DNA from: Lewinella sp050633125
GTDB lineage: Bacteria > Bacteroidota > Bacteroidia > Chitinophagales > Saprospiraceae
Assembly: GCF_050633125.1 (NCBI RefSeq)
Contig: NZ_JBOEFX010000069.1
Location: forward strand, 49,994-113,993
Direction: 5' to 3'
Length of the DNA: 64,000 nt
A model generated the notes under the pieces. That model made no database searches and was not told where the DNA came from. It saw nothing but the letters and a program-made list of their open reading frames with translations. Each line of letters begins with the position of its first letter. Within the stretch, counting starts at the first letter, position 1. This document shows positions 51,889 to 62,200 of this stretch, piece after piece. Both the position numbers and the translations under genes were made by a program.

Positions 51889-54800
51889 GAATAAAGAATA
51901 CCGCTCGTTTGGGCTAACGGAACTGGCCGTTGATAATGCAACCAGTATTTTTATTCTGGCCTTTATGATTTTGCTTTTTGGATTGCGCAGTTATTCTGCT
52001 GTTCCTAAAGAGCAATTTCCGGAGGTACAGTTTCCTCAGGTTTATGTTAATACCCCTTACTTTGGTAACTCTGCAAAGGATATCGAAAGTTTGGTAACCC
52101 GTGAACTGGAGAAGGAATTACAGTCGGTGGATGGTGTGAAAACAATTCGATCCACCTCTATTCAGGATTTTTCGGTGATCACCGTTGAGTTTAACAGTGG
52201 TGAAGACATTGACGAAGCCGTCCGCAAAGTAAAGGATGCTGTAGATATTGCAAAGCAGGAGTTGCCTTCTGATTTGGATCAGGATCCTACCGTGATGGAC
52301 ATTAATCTGGCCGAAATTCCTATTGTTACCGTCAATATCTCCGGAGAGTATGAGCTGGATGAATTGATCAACTACGCGGAATACCTACAGGATGAAATTG
52401 AAACCCTTGATGAAGTAGCTCGTGCTGAAATCAAAGGCGACCGAGAACGCGAGGTGAAGATTGATGTGGATTTACGCCGCATGGAGAGCACTCAGGTGAG
52501 TTTCACAGATATTGAAAACGCTATTGCTTCGGAGAACCTCACGCTTTCAAGCGGTGAAATCGTTCGCAATGAATTCCGTAGAGCAGTAAGGGTCGTTGGG
52601 GAGTTCAAGTCAGTAGAGGAAATAGAAGATATGATTGTGAAGAGTGAAAACCTTCGCCCTATCTACCTCAAGGACATTGCAACGGTGACCTTCGGCTACA
52701 AAGAGCGAACCAGTATCGCTCGTGCTGATGGCAACCCGGTGGTGTCACTAAATGTGATCAAGAAACAGGGAAAGAACTTGCTGTCTGCCGCAGATAACCT
52801 CAAGGCCATCATTGCAGAAGCACAGGTTGATGCATTGCCCTCGGATTTGAATATTAGCTTATTCAACGACCAGTCGGATAATACCCGTGAGCAGGTAGCC
52901 AACCTGGAGAATAGTATTATCTCTGGTGTTATCCTGGTGACCTTGATCCTTTTGTTCTTCCTCGGGTTACGTAATGCCCTCTTTGTAGGTATCGCTATTC
53001 CGTTGAGTATGCTGATGGGGATTTTGTTTATCTACATGAGTGGCGTGACGCTAAACATCGTGGTGCTTTTTGCCTTGATTTTGGCCCTCGGACTCTTGGT
53101 GGACAATGGTATTGTGGTCATTGAAAACATCTATCGCTACGTTCAGGAAGGGCATTCCTTGATGGAGGCTTCCAAGAAGGGGGCAGGAGAGGTTGCTTTA
53201 CCTATTATTGCTTCAACGGCTACGACTTTAGCTGCTTTTGTACCGATTGCCTTTTGGCCAGGGTTGGTAGGTAGTTTTATGAAATACCTGCCGATTACGC
53301 TCATCATTGTTCTTACCAGTTCTTTGTTTGTAGCACTGGTGATTAATCCTGTGTTTTCAGCCACTTTTATGAAGATGGAAGAGATAGCAGGAACCAGGGA
53401 AGAACGTCGGCGTAAAAACCGAAACGTACTGATCTTTGCAGGAGGAATGATGCTCATTGGTGTGTTAGGACTATTGGCAGGAGCAGGTTGGCTATTCAAT
53501 ATTATGCTGATTGCAACGGTTGTAAGTCTTCTGCATTTCTTTGTTTTTCGTCCTTCTGCATTGCGTTTTCAAAATAATTTCTTGCCTCGCTTGGAGACGG
53601 CCTACGATCACTTCGTGAAATGGGCCCTAGAGCGGCCGTGGCAGATTTTTGTGGGAACCTTTGTACTACTCGTTTTATCATTGGTTTTGCTGGGTATTCG
53701 ACAACCCAAGGTAGACTTGTTCCCAAGTTCAGATCCTTTGTATGTCAATGCTTTTGTGGAGCTGCCACTTGGGACGGATATTGAAAAAACCAATAGGGTA
53801 GTAGCAGAACTGGAAGAGAAGATCACACAAGTGGTGGAACCTTACGGAGATGTTGTGCAGTCGATCCTTACCCAAATAGGGGAAGACACCGCCGACCCTA
53901 ATGGTCCGCCAGAACCGGGATCTTCGCCAAATCGTGCCCGCTTGACGGTTTCTTTTGTGCCGGCTCGTGAGCGTGGTGATGTTTCTACTTTTAAGATCAT
54001 GGAAGAAATTCGTGAAGTTACTGGTGGTACTGCAGGAGTAGCTGTTTCAGTAGATAAAAATGCCGATGGCCCACCAACAGGTAAGCCTATTAACTTGGAA
54101 TTGCAAGGCGAGGATATTGACCAACTAGCAATCCTTTCGGAGGAGGTCATTGCATACATCAACCAGCAAGGAATTCCGGGTATCGAGAAACTACAGGCAG
54201 ATGTAAAAATCGGTAAGCCAGAGTTGATCATTACAGTTGACCGTGAAGCTGCCCGTCGTTACGGTATCTCTACTTACAATGTGGCCTCTACTATTCGTAC
54301 GGCTTTATTTGGTAAGGAGGTAAGCAAGTACAAATTGGGAGAAGAGGATTACCCGATTTTTGTGAGGCTAAACGAGGACTCCAGGTCTAGTATTGATGAC
54401 CTGATGAATCAGAAGGTTACTTTCCGGAATCCGGGTAATGGCCAGATCGTGCAAGTGCCTATTTCAGCCGTTGCAGAGATGGAATACTCTAGTACTTATT
54501 CGTCTATTAAGCGGAAAGATCTGGATAGGGTAGTAACTATCTTTTCTAACGTTCGTGATGGCTATAATGCCAACGAGATTGTTGGTCAGATCGATGAGGC
54601 TCTGGGACAGTTTGATATGCCCTCTGGGTTTACCTACGAGTTTACCGGTGAGCAGCAGCAACAGGCAGAAGATACGGAGTTTTTGAGTGGGGCCTTTTTG
54701 GCAGCGCTGTTCTTTATCTTTATCATTCTTGTTGCTCAGTTCAATAGTATTACGGCGCCCTTTATTATTATCCTTTCTGTTTTGTTTAGTACAATTGGTG

Positions 54801-55321
54801 TATTCCTTGGGTATGCTATTTTCCTACAGGATATCTCAATAGTCTTTACTGGTGTGGGGATTATTTCCCTTGCCGGAGTGGTCGTGAACAATGCTATTGT
54901 CTTGATTGATTATATCATTCTTTTGATAAGCAAAAAGATCGAAGCCAAGGGGCTGAAGAGCATGTACGAATTGGATGCAAAGGATGTACGAGATAGTATT
55001 ATCAAGGCAGGAGCTACACGTTTGCGTCCCGTGTTATTAACCGCAATTACAACGGTTCTTGGTTTGGTACCACTTGCGATAGGTTTTAACTTTGACTTCT
55101 TCTCATTGATTACTGATTGGGACCCACAAATATTTATTGGTGGAGATAATCAGGCATTTTGGGGACCGATGGCTTGGACGGTTATCTATGGCTTGACTTT
55201 TGCTACATTCCTTACATTGGTCGTTATTCCGGTTATGTACTGGCTGGCATATCGCTCCCGTTTATGGATAAATAGTGTATTCGGGCCGAAAAAGAATGTA
55301 AAGAACGCATCAACAGAGTGA
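51881..55321 (+). CDS. RND family efflux transporter (AcrB/MdtC-like)
   Basis: This 1146-residue inner-membrane pump is driven by protons. Typical features are the N-terminal 'VDNATSIFILAFMILLFGLR', the periplasmic porter domains ('FPEVQFPQVYVNTPYFGNSA'), the TM4 motif 'ALILALGLLVDNGIVVIENI' carrying Asp and Asn, the second-half 'GVVVNNAIVLIDYI' and 'TRLRPVLLTAITTVLGLVPL'. It is longer than AcrB because of an extra hydrophobic pair at about 500-560 and a C-terminal insertion, as often seen in Bacteroidota. Substrates cannot be predicted. Confidence 0.95.
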   Translation: MAKNKEYRSFGLTELAVDNATSIFILAFMILLFGLRSYSAVPKEQFPEVQFPQVYVNTPYFGNSAKDIESLVTRELEKELQSVDGVKTIRSTSIQDFSVITVEFNSGEDIDEAVRKVKDAVDIAKQELPSDLDQDPTVMDINLAEIPIVTVNISGEYELDELINYAEYLQDEIETLDEVARAEIKGDREREVKIDVDLRRMESTQVSFTDIENAIASENLTLSSGEIVRNEFRRAVRVVGEFKSVEEIEDMIVKSENLRPIYLKDIATVTFGYKERTSIARADGNPVVSLNVIKKQGKNLLSAADNLKAIIAEAQVDALPSDLNISLFNDQSDNTREQVANLENSIISGVILVTLILLFFLGLRNALFVGIAIPLSMLMGILFIYMSGVTLNIVVLFALILALGLLVDNGIVVIENIYRYVQEGHSLMEASKKGAGEVALPIIASTATTLAAFVPIAFWPGLVGSFMKYLPITLIIVLTSSLFVALVINPVFSATFMKMEEIAGTREERRRKNRNVLIFAGGMMLIGVLGLLAGAGWLFNIMLIATVVSLLHFFVFRPSALRFQNNFLPRLETAYDHFVKWALERPWQIFVGTFVLLVLSLVLLGIRQPKVDLFPSSDPLYVNAFVELPLGTDIEKTNRVVAELEEKITQVVEPYGDVVQSILTQIGEDTADPNGPPEPGSSPNRARLTVSFVPARERGDVSTFKIMEEIREVTGGTAGVAVSVDKNADGPPTGKPINLELQGEDIDQLAILSEEVIAYINQQGIPGIEKLQADVKIGKPELIITVDREAARRYGISTYNVASTIRTALFGKEVSKYKLGEEDYPIFVRLNEDSRSSIDDLMNQKVTFRNPGNGQIVQVPISAVAEMEYSSTYSSIKRKDLDRVVTIFSNVRDGYNANEIVGQIDEALGQFDMPSGFTYEFTGEQQQQAEDTEFLSGAFLAALFFIFIILVAQFNSITAPFIIILSVLFSTIGVFLGYAIFLQDISIVFTGVGIISLAGVVVNNAIVLIDYIILLISKKIEAKGLKSMYELDAKDVRDSIIKAGATRLRPVLLTAITTVLGLVPLAIGFNFDFFSLITDWDPQIFIGGDNQAFWGPMAWTVIYGLTFATFLTLVVIPVMYWLAYRSRLWINSVFGPKKNVKNASTE

Positions 55322-55462
55322 GAATTTTTGTGACACCTTTTTTTTCATCACTTTTCATATATAGCAAGATACTTTGTTGGTGTCCTGTTTATTTAGGGTT
55401 GAGTAAATTCCGTTTTTTCAAAAAAAAGCCCACTTAACCTAGGAAGTATAAGAAAAAAAATA

Positions 55463-55470
55463 TATGTTTG
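55463..55470 (+). promoter_or_regulatory. -7 promoter element of a possible small RNA
   Basis: TATGTTTG matches TAnnTTTG. No -33 TTTG is seen. Start predicted near 55477. Confidence 0.35.
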
Positions 55471-55476
55471 CATTGT

Positions 55477-55604
55477 AATCACTTGGTCTCCAAGGTTACA
55501 AATGAACTGCAAAATTTTCCTCTATTTGAGAGTGAATATAAAGATGTAATTTTTTTCATGTGATATGATTTTCCGCTGGAAACGTAAGTTTCCAGCTTTT
55601 TTTT
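55477..55604 (+). ncRNA. Candidate small RNA of about 128 bases
   Basis: It is bounded by the -7 element at 55463-55470 and the strong terminator ending near 55604, with no protein-like frame inside. The alternative is that the terminator simply ends the efflux operon mRNA, 250 bases after the pump stop. Confidence 0.35.
55575..55604 (+). terminator. Rho-independent terminator 1 of 3
   Basis: GCTGGAAAC (55575-55583) pairs with GTTTCCAGC (55588-55596) around GTAA, followed by eight T. Confidence 0.88.
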
Positions 55605-55753
55605 GCCCATTATTGCCGTTTACTATGTCACATTTGTTGTGTTTTATGTAGTATTATAGAAGCGTTATGGGCTTTAATTTGTGTTATAAGAAAGATTAAT
55701 ACGGTTTAATTACCGTCCAAAATACAATTGGGTGAGTGTTTGTTCATAGTTAG

Positions 55754-55783
55754 AATCCCCCCTTGGTTGGGGGATTTTTTTCA
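55754..55783 (+). terminator. Rho-independent terminator 2 of 3
   Basis: AATCCCCC (55754-55761) pairs with GGGGGATT (55769-55776), followed by a T run. Confidence 0.85.
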
Positions 55784-55822
55784 TCCTCTTAAGAATTTGT
55801 GTTGTTCATAGTGTTTGTTTCG

Positions 55823-55850
55823 AACCCCGTCCTTTGATGGGGTTTTTTTA
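55823..55850 (+). terminator. Rho-independent terminator 3 of 3
   Basis: AACCCC (55823-55828) pairs with GGGGTT (55839-55844), followed by five more T. Confidence 0.75.
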
Positions 55851-55909
55851 TGCCCCTAAACTTCATAGATTCAGAGGTGTTTTAAAGGAAGAAAGTAAAA
55901 CATTAGACT

Positions 55910-56554
55910 ATGCTATTAGATTTAGGAGATCTTCGAGAGGACTACAATAAGGATGAACTTTCCATTGAAGATACTTGCCCTAGTCCGTTCGATCAATTTA
56001 AACAGTGGTTTGCTGCCGCTCAGGAATCGGAGGTACGAGAGCCTAACGCCATGACGCTGGCAACGATTGCTGCAAATGGCCGGCCTAAAGCAAGGATCGT
56101 GTTACTCAAGCATGTAGACGAGCATGGCTTGCTGTTTTATACCAATTATGATAGCCAAAAAGGGCAGGATTTGGTAGCTAACCCTGTCGCCAGTCTCGTT
56201 TTTTTCTGGGATGCCCAGCAGCGGCAGGTAAGAGTTGAAGGTACTGTTGAAAAAATTAGCGAAACATCCTCGCGCGACTATTTTCAGTCTCGTCCAAAGG
56301 GGTCACAAATAGGAGCTACAGCATCTCCACAAAGTCAGGTCATTTCTGACCGTGAAATCCTGAAAAATAAAGTTATTCAATTGGAAGAGGCTTATGCTGA
56401 TCAGGAAAAATTACCCTTGCCAAACAACTGGGGTGGCTTTCGCCTTATTCCCGACTGCTTTGAATTCTGGCAAGGGAGGAGCAGCCGCCTGCATGATCGT
56501 ATCCGCTACCGGTTGGTGGATGGAGAATGGTTGCGCGAGCGGTTGGCACCATAG
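55910..56554 (+). CDS. pdxH: Pyridoxamine 5'-phosphate oxidase
   Basis: This 214-residue cytosolic flavoenzyme oxidises pyridoxine or pyridoxamine phosphate to pyridoxal phosphate with FMN. It is full length: 'DLREDYNKDELSIED' at the start, FMN-contact 'GRPKARIVLLKHVDEHGLLF', 'NYDSQKGQDLVANP', 'QVRVEGTVEKIS', 'SRPKGSQIGATASPQS' and the C-terminal 'EFWQGRSSRLHDRIRY', with the conserved R-x-x-R-x-H-D-R substrate site. It is a single gene with no close partner. Confidence 0.97.
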   Translation: MLLDLGDLREDYNKDELSIEDTCPSPFDQFKQWFAAAQESEVREPNAMTLATIAANGRPKARIVLLKHVDEHGLLFYTNYDSQKGQDLVANPVASLVFFWDAQQRQVRVEGTVEKISETSSRDYFQSRPKGSQIGATASPQSQVISDREILKNKVIQLEEAYADQEKLPLPNNWGGFRLIPDCFEFWQGRSSRLHDRIRYRLVDGEWLRERLAP

Positions 56555-56570
56555 GAGGGGCCACCAATCA

Positions 56571-56606
56571 AAGTTCAAGGAAAATTCATGAACTTGCCTT
56601 GAACTT
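56571..56606. repeat. Inverted repeat after pdxH
   Basis: AAGTTCAAGG (56571-56580) and CCTTGAACTT (56597-56606) form perfect 10-bp arms with a 16-base loop and no T-tract. Apart from the terminator at 56891-56934, I see nothing else in 56555-56971. Confidence 0.5.
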
Positions 56607-56890
56607 AACACGATTTTGGTTTTGTCCGGTGTTTGTCCTAGTCCAAAAAGGATGGATTTTTGAAAGATAGCTGTTCTTTTGTAGCATAGCGTTGTTGCAT
56701 TGCTTTTTAACCCAAACAATAAACACAAAAGTTGTAAGTACTGACTTTTACAGTAGTGTAACACGCTCTTTTCAGCGGAAATTACAGATGAAAATTACTT
56801 CCGGTTTGTCAGGTTGAAAAGAAGCATTTAAGGGCCTGATAGTATTGGCTTCACAAGCTACAACCCTTTACCAAACCACTTTGCATTCAA

Positions 56891-56934
56891 GAATCAGTCA
56901 CTATGTTTAGGCGTAATGACTGGTTCTTTTTTTT
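56891..56934 (+). terminator. Terminator-like hairpin between convergent genes
   Basis: GAATCAGTCA (56891-56900) pairs with TGACTGGTTC (56917-56926; one mismatch) and is followed by eight T on the plus strand. It probably ends the pdxH transcript. Confidence 0.65.
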
Positions 56935-56971
56935 CTCCCCCCAAGGAGAACCTAGTAACGGGTATAGCACA

Positions 56972-58858
56972 TTAGAATGTGCTGATGAAGGTATCTAGCG
57001 TGCTGGTGTCAGGTAGATTTAATTTTTTACTCAGTCGATGTCGACTACGCCAAACACTATCTCGGGCAATGCCCAGCGTTTCTGATATCTCAGACGTTTC
57101 AAAGCCTAATTTGATGAGTAAAAATAGACGAGTTTCAGCGGATGTTAAATTAGGGAAGTCCAATTTCATTTTTGGGATAATATCAGGCAATTGCTCATTG
57201 AAGCGTCGCTGAAATCGCCCCCAATCGGCAGGAGTCAGTATCTTCATACTGGTTAAGTGATTATCAGGTGTCCTATCGTTATTCTTCGCTGAGTGGGAAT
57301 TCGCATCTGTAATGCGCAGTTGTAGTTCTTCTATTATTTGATCTTTAAGTGATAGAATATCGATGGTTGCGTGGAGTTCTGCCTTTGTTTCTACCAGGTC
57401 TTTCTGCGCAAGAAGTAATTCTTGTGATTTCAGGCGTTCGTTGGTTTCCGCTAATTGTTTTTTTTGCTCTAAGGCGTTTTTTTCCTTTTCTATCAATTGG
57501 TGTTTAACACGTTGTCTCTGATAGAGGAATAATAGTAAGCCTATTGAAAGTAAGGCAAGGAGGGATACAATGAGATTTTTCTGGCGAGTGATTTCGTGTT
57601 GTGATTCCAAGGCCTCAATTTGATAAGCTTTTTGCGCCAATCGGAAGCGAGCATCTGCATTAGCAGTTGCTTTTATCCTGTCTGAGGTGATTTTGGCTTT
57701 AGTCAGTCGAAAATTCTCTTTTTCTGCCAGCCATGCCTTTTGGTAGCGTTGTTTTTTGGCATAAAGTTCCCCCAGTAGTTCGTAGCTCTTTGCTAAGTTG
57801 CCTGTGTCAGGTGTGGCCAGTGTTTCCGTAAGGTAAATCTCTGCCGAGTCTAATTTCTCTAAGCATAAATAACATTCGCCAAGTGCCAGTCCATATTGGT
57901 AATGGCTAAAAAGGTTGCTTTTGTGTAGATTTCGTTGGTAGGCATCTAAGAAATAAGGGAGTGCTATTTCACATTCTCCTTTCATAAAATAAGCTCTTGC
58001 CAGCCAGTAGATAAACCTGGCAGGTGGAGGGGAGGATTCATTCTCTTTTTTAAAAAGCTCAATCGCTTTTTTTGTCCAAATGATACTGGAATCAGGGTCT
58101 GACCTTAAATAATAAGAGCTGAGACCAGATGCTACTCCTGCTTTGAATCGCCCGGGGTTATCCAGTTTTGATGCGTTTGCGTTCCACATCTTTTTCCACC
58201 AGAACAATTCTTGGGGTTTGTTGCCACTGCGTTCATAGGCGATAGCTATATCTCTATATAGATAAGCCCGTCGATGGGAGAAAGTAGTGTCATTAATATT
58301 AAGTAAGTCCAATACTTCAAAATAGCCTTGGAGGGCATCCGCATAATTATTTTGATACAAGTAGCTACGAGCCATCAGGTAGGTGGCATCGCTGGCATCT
58401 AAGGGGCGATGGAGTCGGATATACCGATCATGGGCATCCGCCAGACAAACCTGGGCAGAGTCAAATTTGGCCAGGTCTACATAAAATTCACCTCGTACCA
58501 TTTGGGCAAAAGCAAACACCGTATCATGCGGGTAGTTCTTTTCGTAAAGCTCCAAGAGCCGAAAATTTACAGCAGGGTTGGTTCTCGGCATGTGGTACCA
58601 AATACTTAGGCAGCCCCAAGGTTGAAGATCGGCAGGCACTTCGGCTTTTAGTCGTGCGACGCAAGAATCTGCATTGGACAGGGGATAGGTCGCCAGATAG
58701 TCGCCTCCATGAGCTGCATTCTGGGTTTCGAAAAACGTGTTGTCCGGTTGTCCGGTTGCCTTTTTCTTACAACCGAGGGCACAGCATGTTAAGAAAGCGA
58801 CCAAGGCGAAACAAAATAGGTAGAGCGGCCTGTTGCTTCTCATTATTAAGGTATTCAT
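56972..58858 (-). CDS. TPR membrane regulator with C-terminal LuxR-like helix-turn-helix
   Basis: About 628 residues from the preferred ATG at 58858 (MNTLIM); an upstream start at 58906 is possible. An N-terminal hydrophobic signal ends 'FLTCCALGCKKK', which could be a lipobox. Several TPR-like helix pairs follow (about 50-380, 'YLYQNNYADALQGYFEVLDL'), then one transmembrane segment ('LIVSLLALLSIGLLLFLY'), a coiled coil ('EKNALEQKKQLAETNERLK') and a C-terminal HTH ('FPNLTSAETRLFLLIKLGFE', then 'TSEISETLGIARDSVWRSRH'). This architecture is common in Bacteroidota and is thought to pass an envelope signal straight to DNA. Targets are unknown. The last codons overlap a short inverted repeat (56966-56983). 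Confidence 0.85.
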   Translation of the reverse strand: MNTLIMRSNRPLYLFCFALVAFLTCCALGCKKKATGQPDNTFFETQNAAHGGDYLATYPLSNADSCVARLKAEVPADLQPWGCLSIWYHMPRTNPAVNFRLLELYEKNYPHDTVFAFAQMVRGEFYVDLAKFDSAQVCLADAHDRYIRLHRPLDASDATYLMARSYLYQNNYADALQGYFEVLDLLNINDTTFSHRRAYLYRDIAIAYERSGNKPQELFWWKKMWNANASKLDNPGRFKAGVASGLSSYYLRSDPDSSIIWTKKAIELFKKENESSPPPARFIYWLARAYFMKGECEIALPYFLDAYQRNLHKSNLFSHYQYGLALGECYLCLEKLDSAEIYLTETLATPDTGNLAKSYELLGELYAKKQRYQKAWLAEKENFRLTKAKITSDRIKATANADARFRLAQKAYQIEALESQHEITRQKNLIVSLLALLSIGLLLFLYQRQRVKHQLIEKEKNALEQKKQLAETNERLKSQELLLAQKDLVETKAELHATIDILSLKDQIIEELQLRITDANSHSAKNNDRTPDNHLTSMKILTPADWGRFQRRFNEQLPDIIPKMKLDFPNLTSAETRLFLLIKLGFETSEISETLGIARDSVWRSRHRLSKKLNLPDTSTLDTFISTF

Positions 58859-58998
58859 TTTGGTAAAAATAAGCAATGAATACTCCCTAATTAACTGCTT
58901 GGCCATTTTGTCCGGGTTTGTCCGAGTTGTTTTCTCTTTTCTCTTCGAGTGCCATTAACGAACCCACCGACTAAACAGGTGTAAAAGTAGCAATCGGT

Positions 58999-59169
58999 GC
59001 GCAGGCCGTGAGGCCGGAGCGCGGGGCCCGGAGGGGGCAAGGCCGAGGGATGGCAGCGGTTCCGCTTCTTAGGGGGGGGTAAAACCCACCCCTAAGGAGC
59101 GGAAAGAGCGAACAGCCTGGTGCCGTAGTGGCGGCGGCGCAGCAACGCTACTAATGGCACGGCCCCAAA
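58999..59169. repeat. GC-rich intergenic repeat, copy C
   Basis: This long GC-rich block has a strong internal hairpin (TTCCGCTTCTTAGGGG at 59060-59075 with CCCCTAAGGAGCGGAA at 59089-59104). It contains AGCCTGGTGCCG and ends AATGGCACGGCCCCAAA (59153-59169), the same 17 bases as at 48397-48413. Read in reverse, it shares its opening with copy B. It fills most of the 389-base gap. Confidence 0.65.
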
Positions 59170-59295
59170 AGAAGGAGAGGATGAACATAGAAGGGTGTTT
59201 TAATTGCAAATAATTGATAATGTATCCTTTGCAAAAGGTTTAAGTTTCGTATTTTGATAGCGAAATATTCCCATTAACTTTTTAAGCTCTCAAAA

Positions 59296-62200
59296 ATGAA
59301 AAAAAGACGCAACTCTTCAAGAGTGATCTCTCACTCGTTACTCCTCCTGTTCGCAAGTTTATTTATTGGAAGTTCTTCTCTGGCTGATGCGCCAATGCTG
59401 CCTCCGCTTGATGTAGTATGCCCGGCAGCGACTGGGAAGGTCATGAAAACCAAGCGATTACAACGAATAAGTGGATCGCTGGAGCTGGGGGATCCAACCA
59501 TTAATTTTCTGGACTACAGTTGTTTCTCTTCCTACTTGCAAGTTGCAGAGGGGGAGCATGAGTTTGATGTGGTCAACTTCACACCAAGTGTATCGGGGAT
59601 TTATACCTTTTTTATGGGCGCCGATTTTGCGGGTAATTTTAGTTTGTCCCAAGGTAGCTTCAATGTTGATAACCCTTGTAGCCATTTGATGCAAAGTGCC
59701 GAAAGAAGCTATTTATTACCGCTACCAGGTGTTTTGCCATTACCAGAAGAACATTTGAGTTTTGACTTGCGTGCCAACGAAACTTACAGTTTGTTGATCT
59801 CCAATGAACTCGTAGGTGAGGCAGGAAGCTGGGAGGTGACGGCCTATCACGAAACAGCAGGTACGCTGAGTGGGTTCGATGCCCCAGTATTACATCCGCT
59901 GTTGTTTGATTTGCTGCTTACGGACACGAGTGAAGTGCTGTTTTCCAGCCCTCAGCAATGGATCGTCGACGAAGCAGGAAACCTGGATACAGTGGCTACG
60001 CTTGCTGCTTTTTTTGCAGGTGATGAAGCGCAACTCAATGCTTTCCTGGCACAATTGAATTACACCGGGCTACCAGCAGTAAGTGGTGATTGTGGCCCGA
60101 TGGTAGTGCGCCTGAACGATGAACTTAGTCAGGGAATGACCTGTGAAGGGCTGACCATTACCCGGACTTTTGAGGTGCAAACGATAGACGAAAATTGCAC
60201 CCCTGCTACTACCAGCTGCCAGCAACTGATTTCTTTTCGTTCGCCAACTTTAGCAGATGTGCAATGGCCTGCTTATTCGGCCAGTGTGCAATGTGATGAA
60301 AACTTTCCTGTAGATGGCGAAGTCGGAGGGCCTGACGATAACCCTTCGGTAGCAGCCGTAGGGAGGCCACTGCTATTGACGGCCGCAGGCTATGTAGAGC
60401 TGGATTCCAGCTATCTGAATCTTGGCGCCAGCTACGTGGATGAACCGAGGATTGTGGTGTGTGATGGAATCTATAAATACCGGCGGCAGTGGAGCCTGGA
60501 GGATGAGTGTGCCCCGGAGGGTAGCCTGATGATTCCCCAGTTGGTGACCGTAGATGACGAGGTAGGGCCTGTTTTTTTTAACCTGATGGATACGATAAGG
60601 ATTTCTTCCTCTCCATTTAGTTGTTTTGCCCATTTTGCAGTGCCTGTGCCAGAGGTGACGGATGGCAATGGCTGTTCCTCCGCAGTGCTTACGACGTATG
60701 CTGTTTTGGCATTTGGAGAATTCTTTTTTGCGGGTGGGGACCTCGATGATAGTGATGTCGTTCAGTTACCCCTTGGTGAGCACATCGTTGTTTCTTGTAC
60801 CGAAGATGCCTGTGGTAACGAAACTTGCGGGGAAACGGTACTTATTATTACGGATAGTACCTCGCCTACCGCTAATTGTAACTCTAATCTATCTATTCTT
60901 ATTGGAGGAGGAGATACTGCGAATGGATTAGAGGGGATTGCCCGAGTATTTCCTGAGGATGTTAATAATGGATCCAATGATAATTGTGGCGAAGTGACGT
61001 TTGAATTGCGCCGAAATTATTGGCGCAATAACACCTGCGACCTGAGTGCTAACCGTTGGAGTCCTTGGGGTCCACATGTTGATTTTTATTGCTGTGATAT
61101 TGATAATGATAATGTGACGATAGAGCTACGCGTGACCGATGGGGGAGGACAACAAAGTACCTGCTGGACGATTGCGGAAATAGACGATATGCTTGCTCCG
61201 TATTGCTATGCGCCCGCTGCTGCATCAATCACCTGTGGGCAGTCTCCAGTGGGCTTTCCTGCTGACATAGAAGGAGCGTATGTCAATGATTTTACAGCTA
61301 CCTCGGTTTTAATGAATAGTTTGTTTGGCGAAGCTACAGGTACGGATAATTGTGCAGTGGACACCTTGGTAGAAAACCAGCCCCTTTTTCAGTTCAACGA
61401 TTGTGGTTGGGGAACCATCATCCGTCGTTTTGAAACTTGGCAGTTGTTGCCGGAGGGTGATGTGAATGGCAATGGAGCGATTGACATAGCGGAAGTGCTG
61501 CGATCTACGAATAACTGTACTCAGGTTATTACAGTAGCAGAAGCCCATGATTTTGTGATTGATTTTCCTCAGGACGTTATCGTTGACTGTAGTGAAACAG
61601 ATTTCCCAGGTGTGGTGACTACTTCAACAGGCTGTGATGTATTGAGCATCAATATCGGTGACCCGGTACCCTCTACTGTTTCAGGAGAGGAGTGTAACCA
61701 GGTGAGCATCACCTACGACGTCATCAACTGGTGCGTGTGGGATGGCGCTTCAGAAGGCTGGGAAGTTCCCCGCCTCACGGAAGATGACGGTGAACCGTTT
61801 GGTACAGGTTTTGGCGTAGAAGCCGCTGAACGTCCTGTATTGCGAATCACCTCAACGACTGGCCCTGACGATGAAAACTGTGACGGTATCTTGAGCACCG
61901 CTGAAAATGGTGTGGATGATGCGACTAATATTCGTTACTTCTTGCTACTAGATCGCAACCACCCTGATGTAGATGGCGATTCTAGTCTGCCGGATGTCCA
62001 ATACGATAATGTCGCAGAAACACCAGAAGCTTGTCTACCCGCTGATGAGAATGGGCTGCGTAATTATGGCCGTTTTCGCTATACGCAGTTTGTGAAGGTG
62101 CTGAATGTGGAAAGCATCGAGACCAATGTGTTGGCCTTTGGAGGGCCGACGGCTAACTGCCCTGACCTTCTACCTGGCCAGTTTGGCGATGATGATGGTG

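Larger units (their letters stand above)
55322..55909. other. 588-base gene-free region with three successive terminators
   Basis: No protein-coding frame is convincing. It contains a -7 element (55463-55470), three hairpin-plus-T terminators on the plus strand (55575, 55754, 55823) and a repeated word GTTCATAGT before the last two (near 55743 and 55804). This arrangement suggests one or more small RNAs. Confidence 0.55.
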
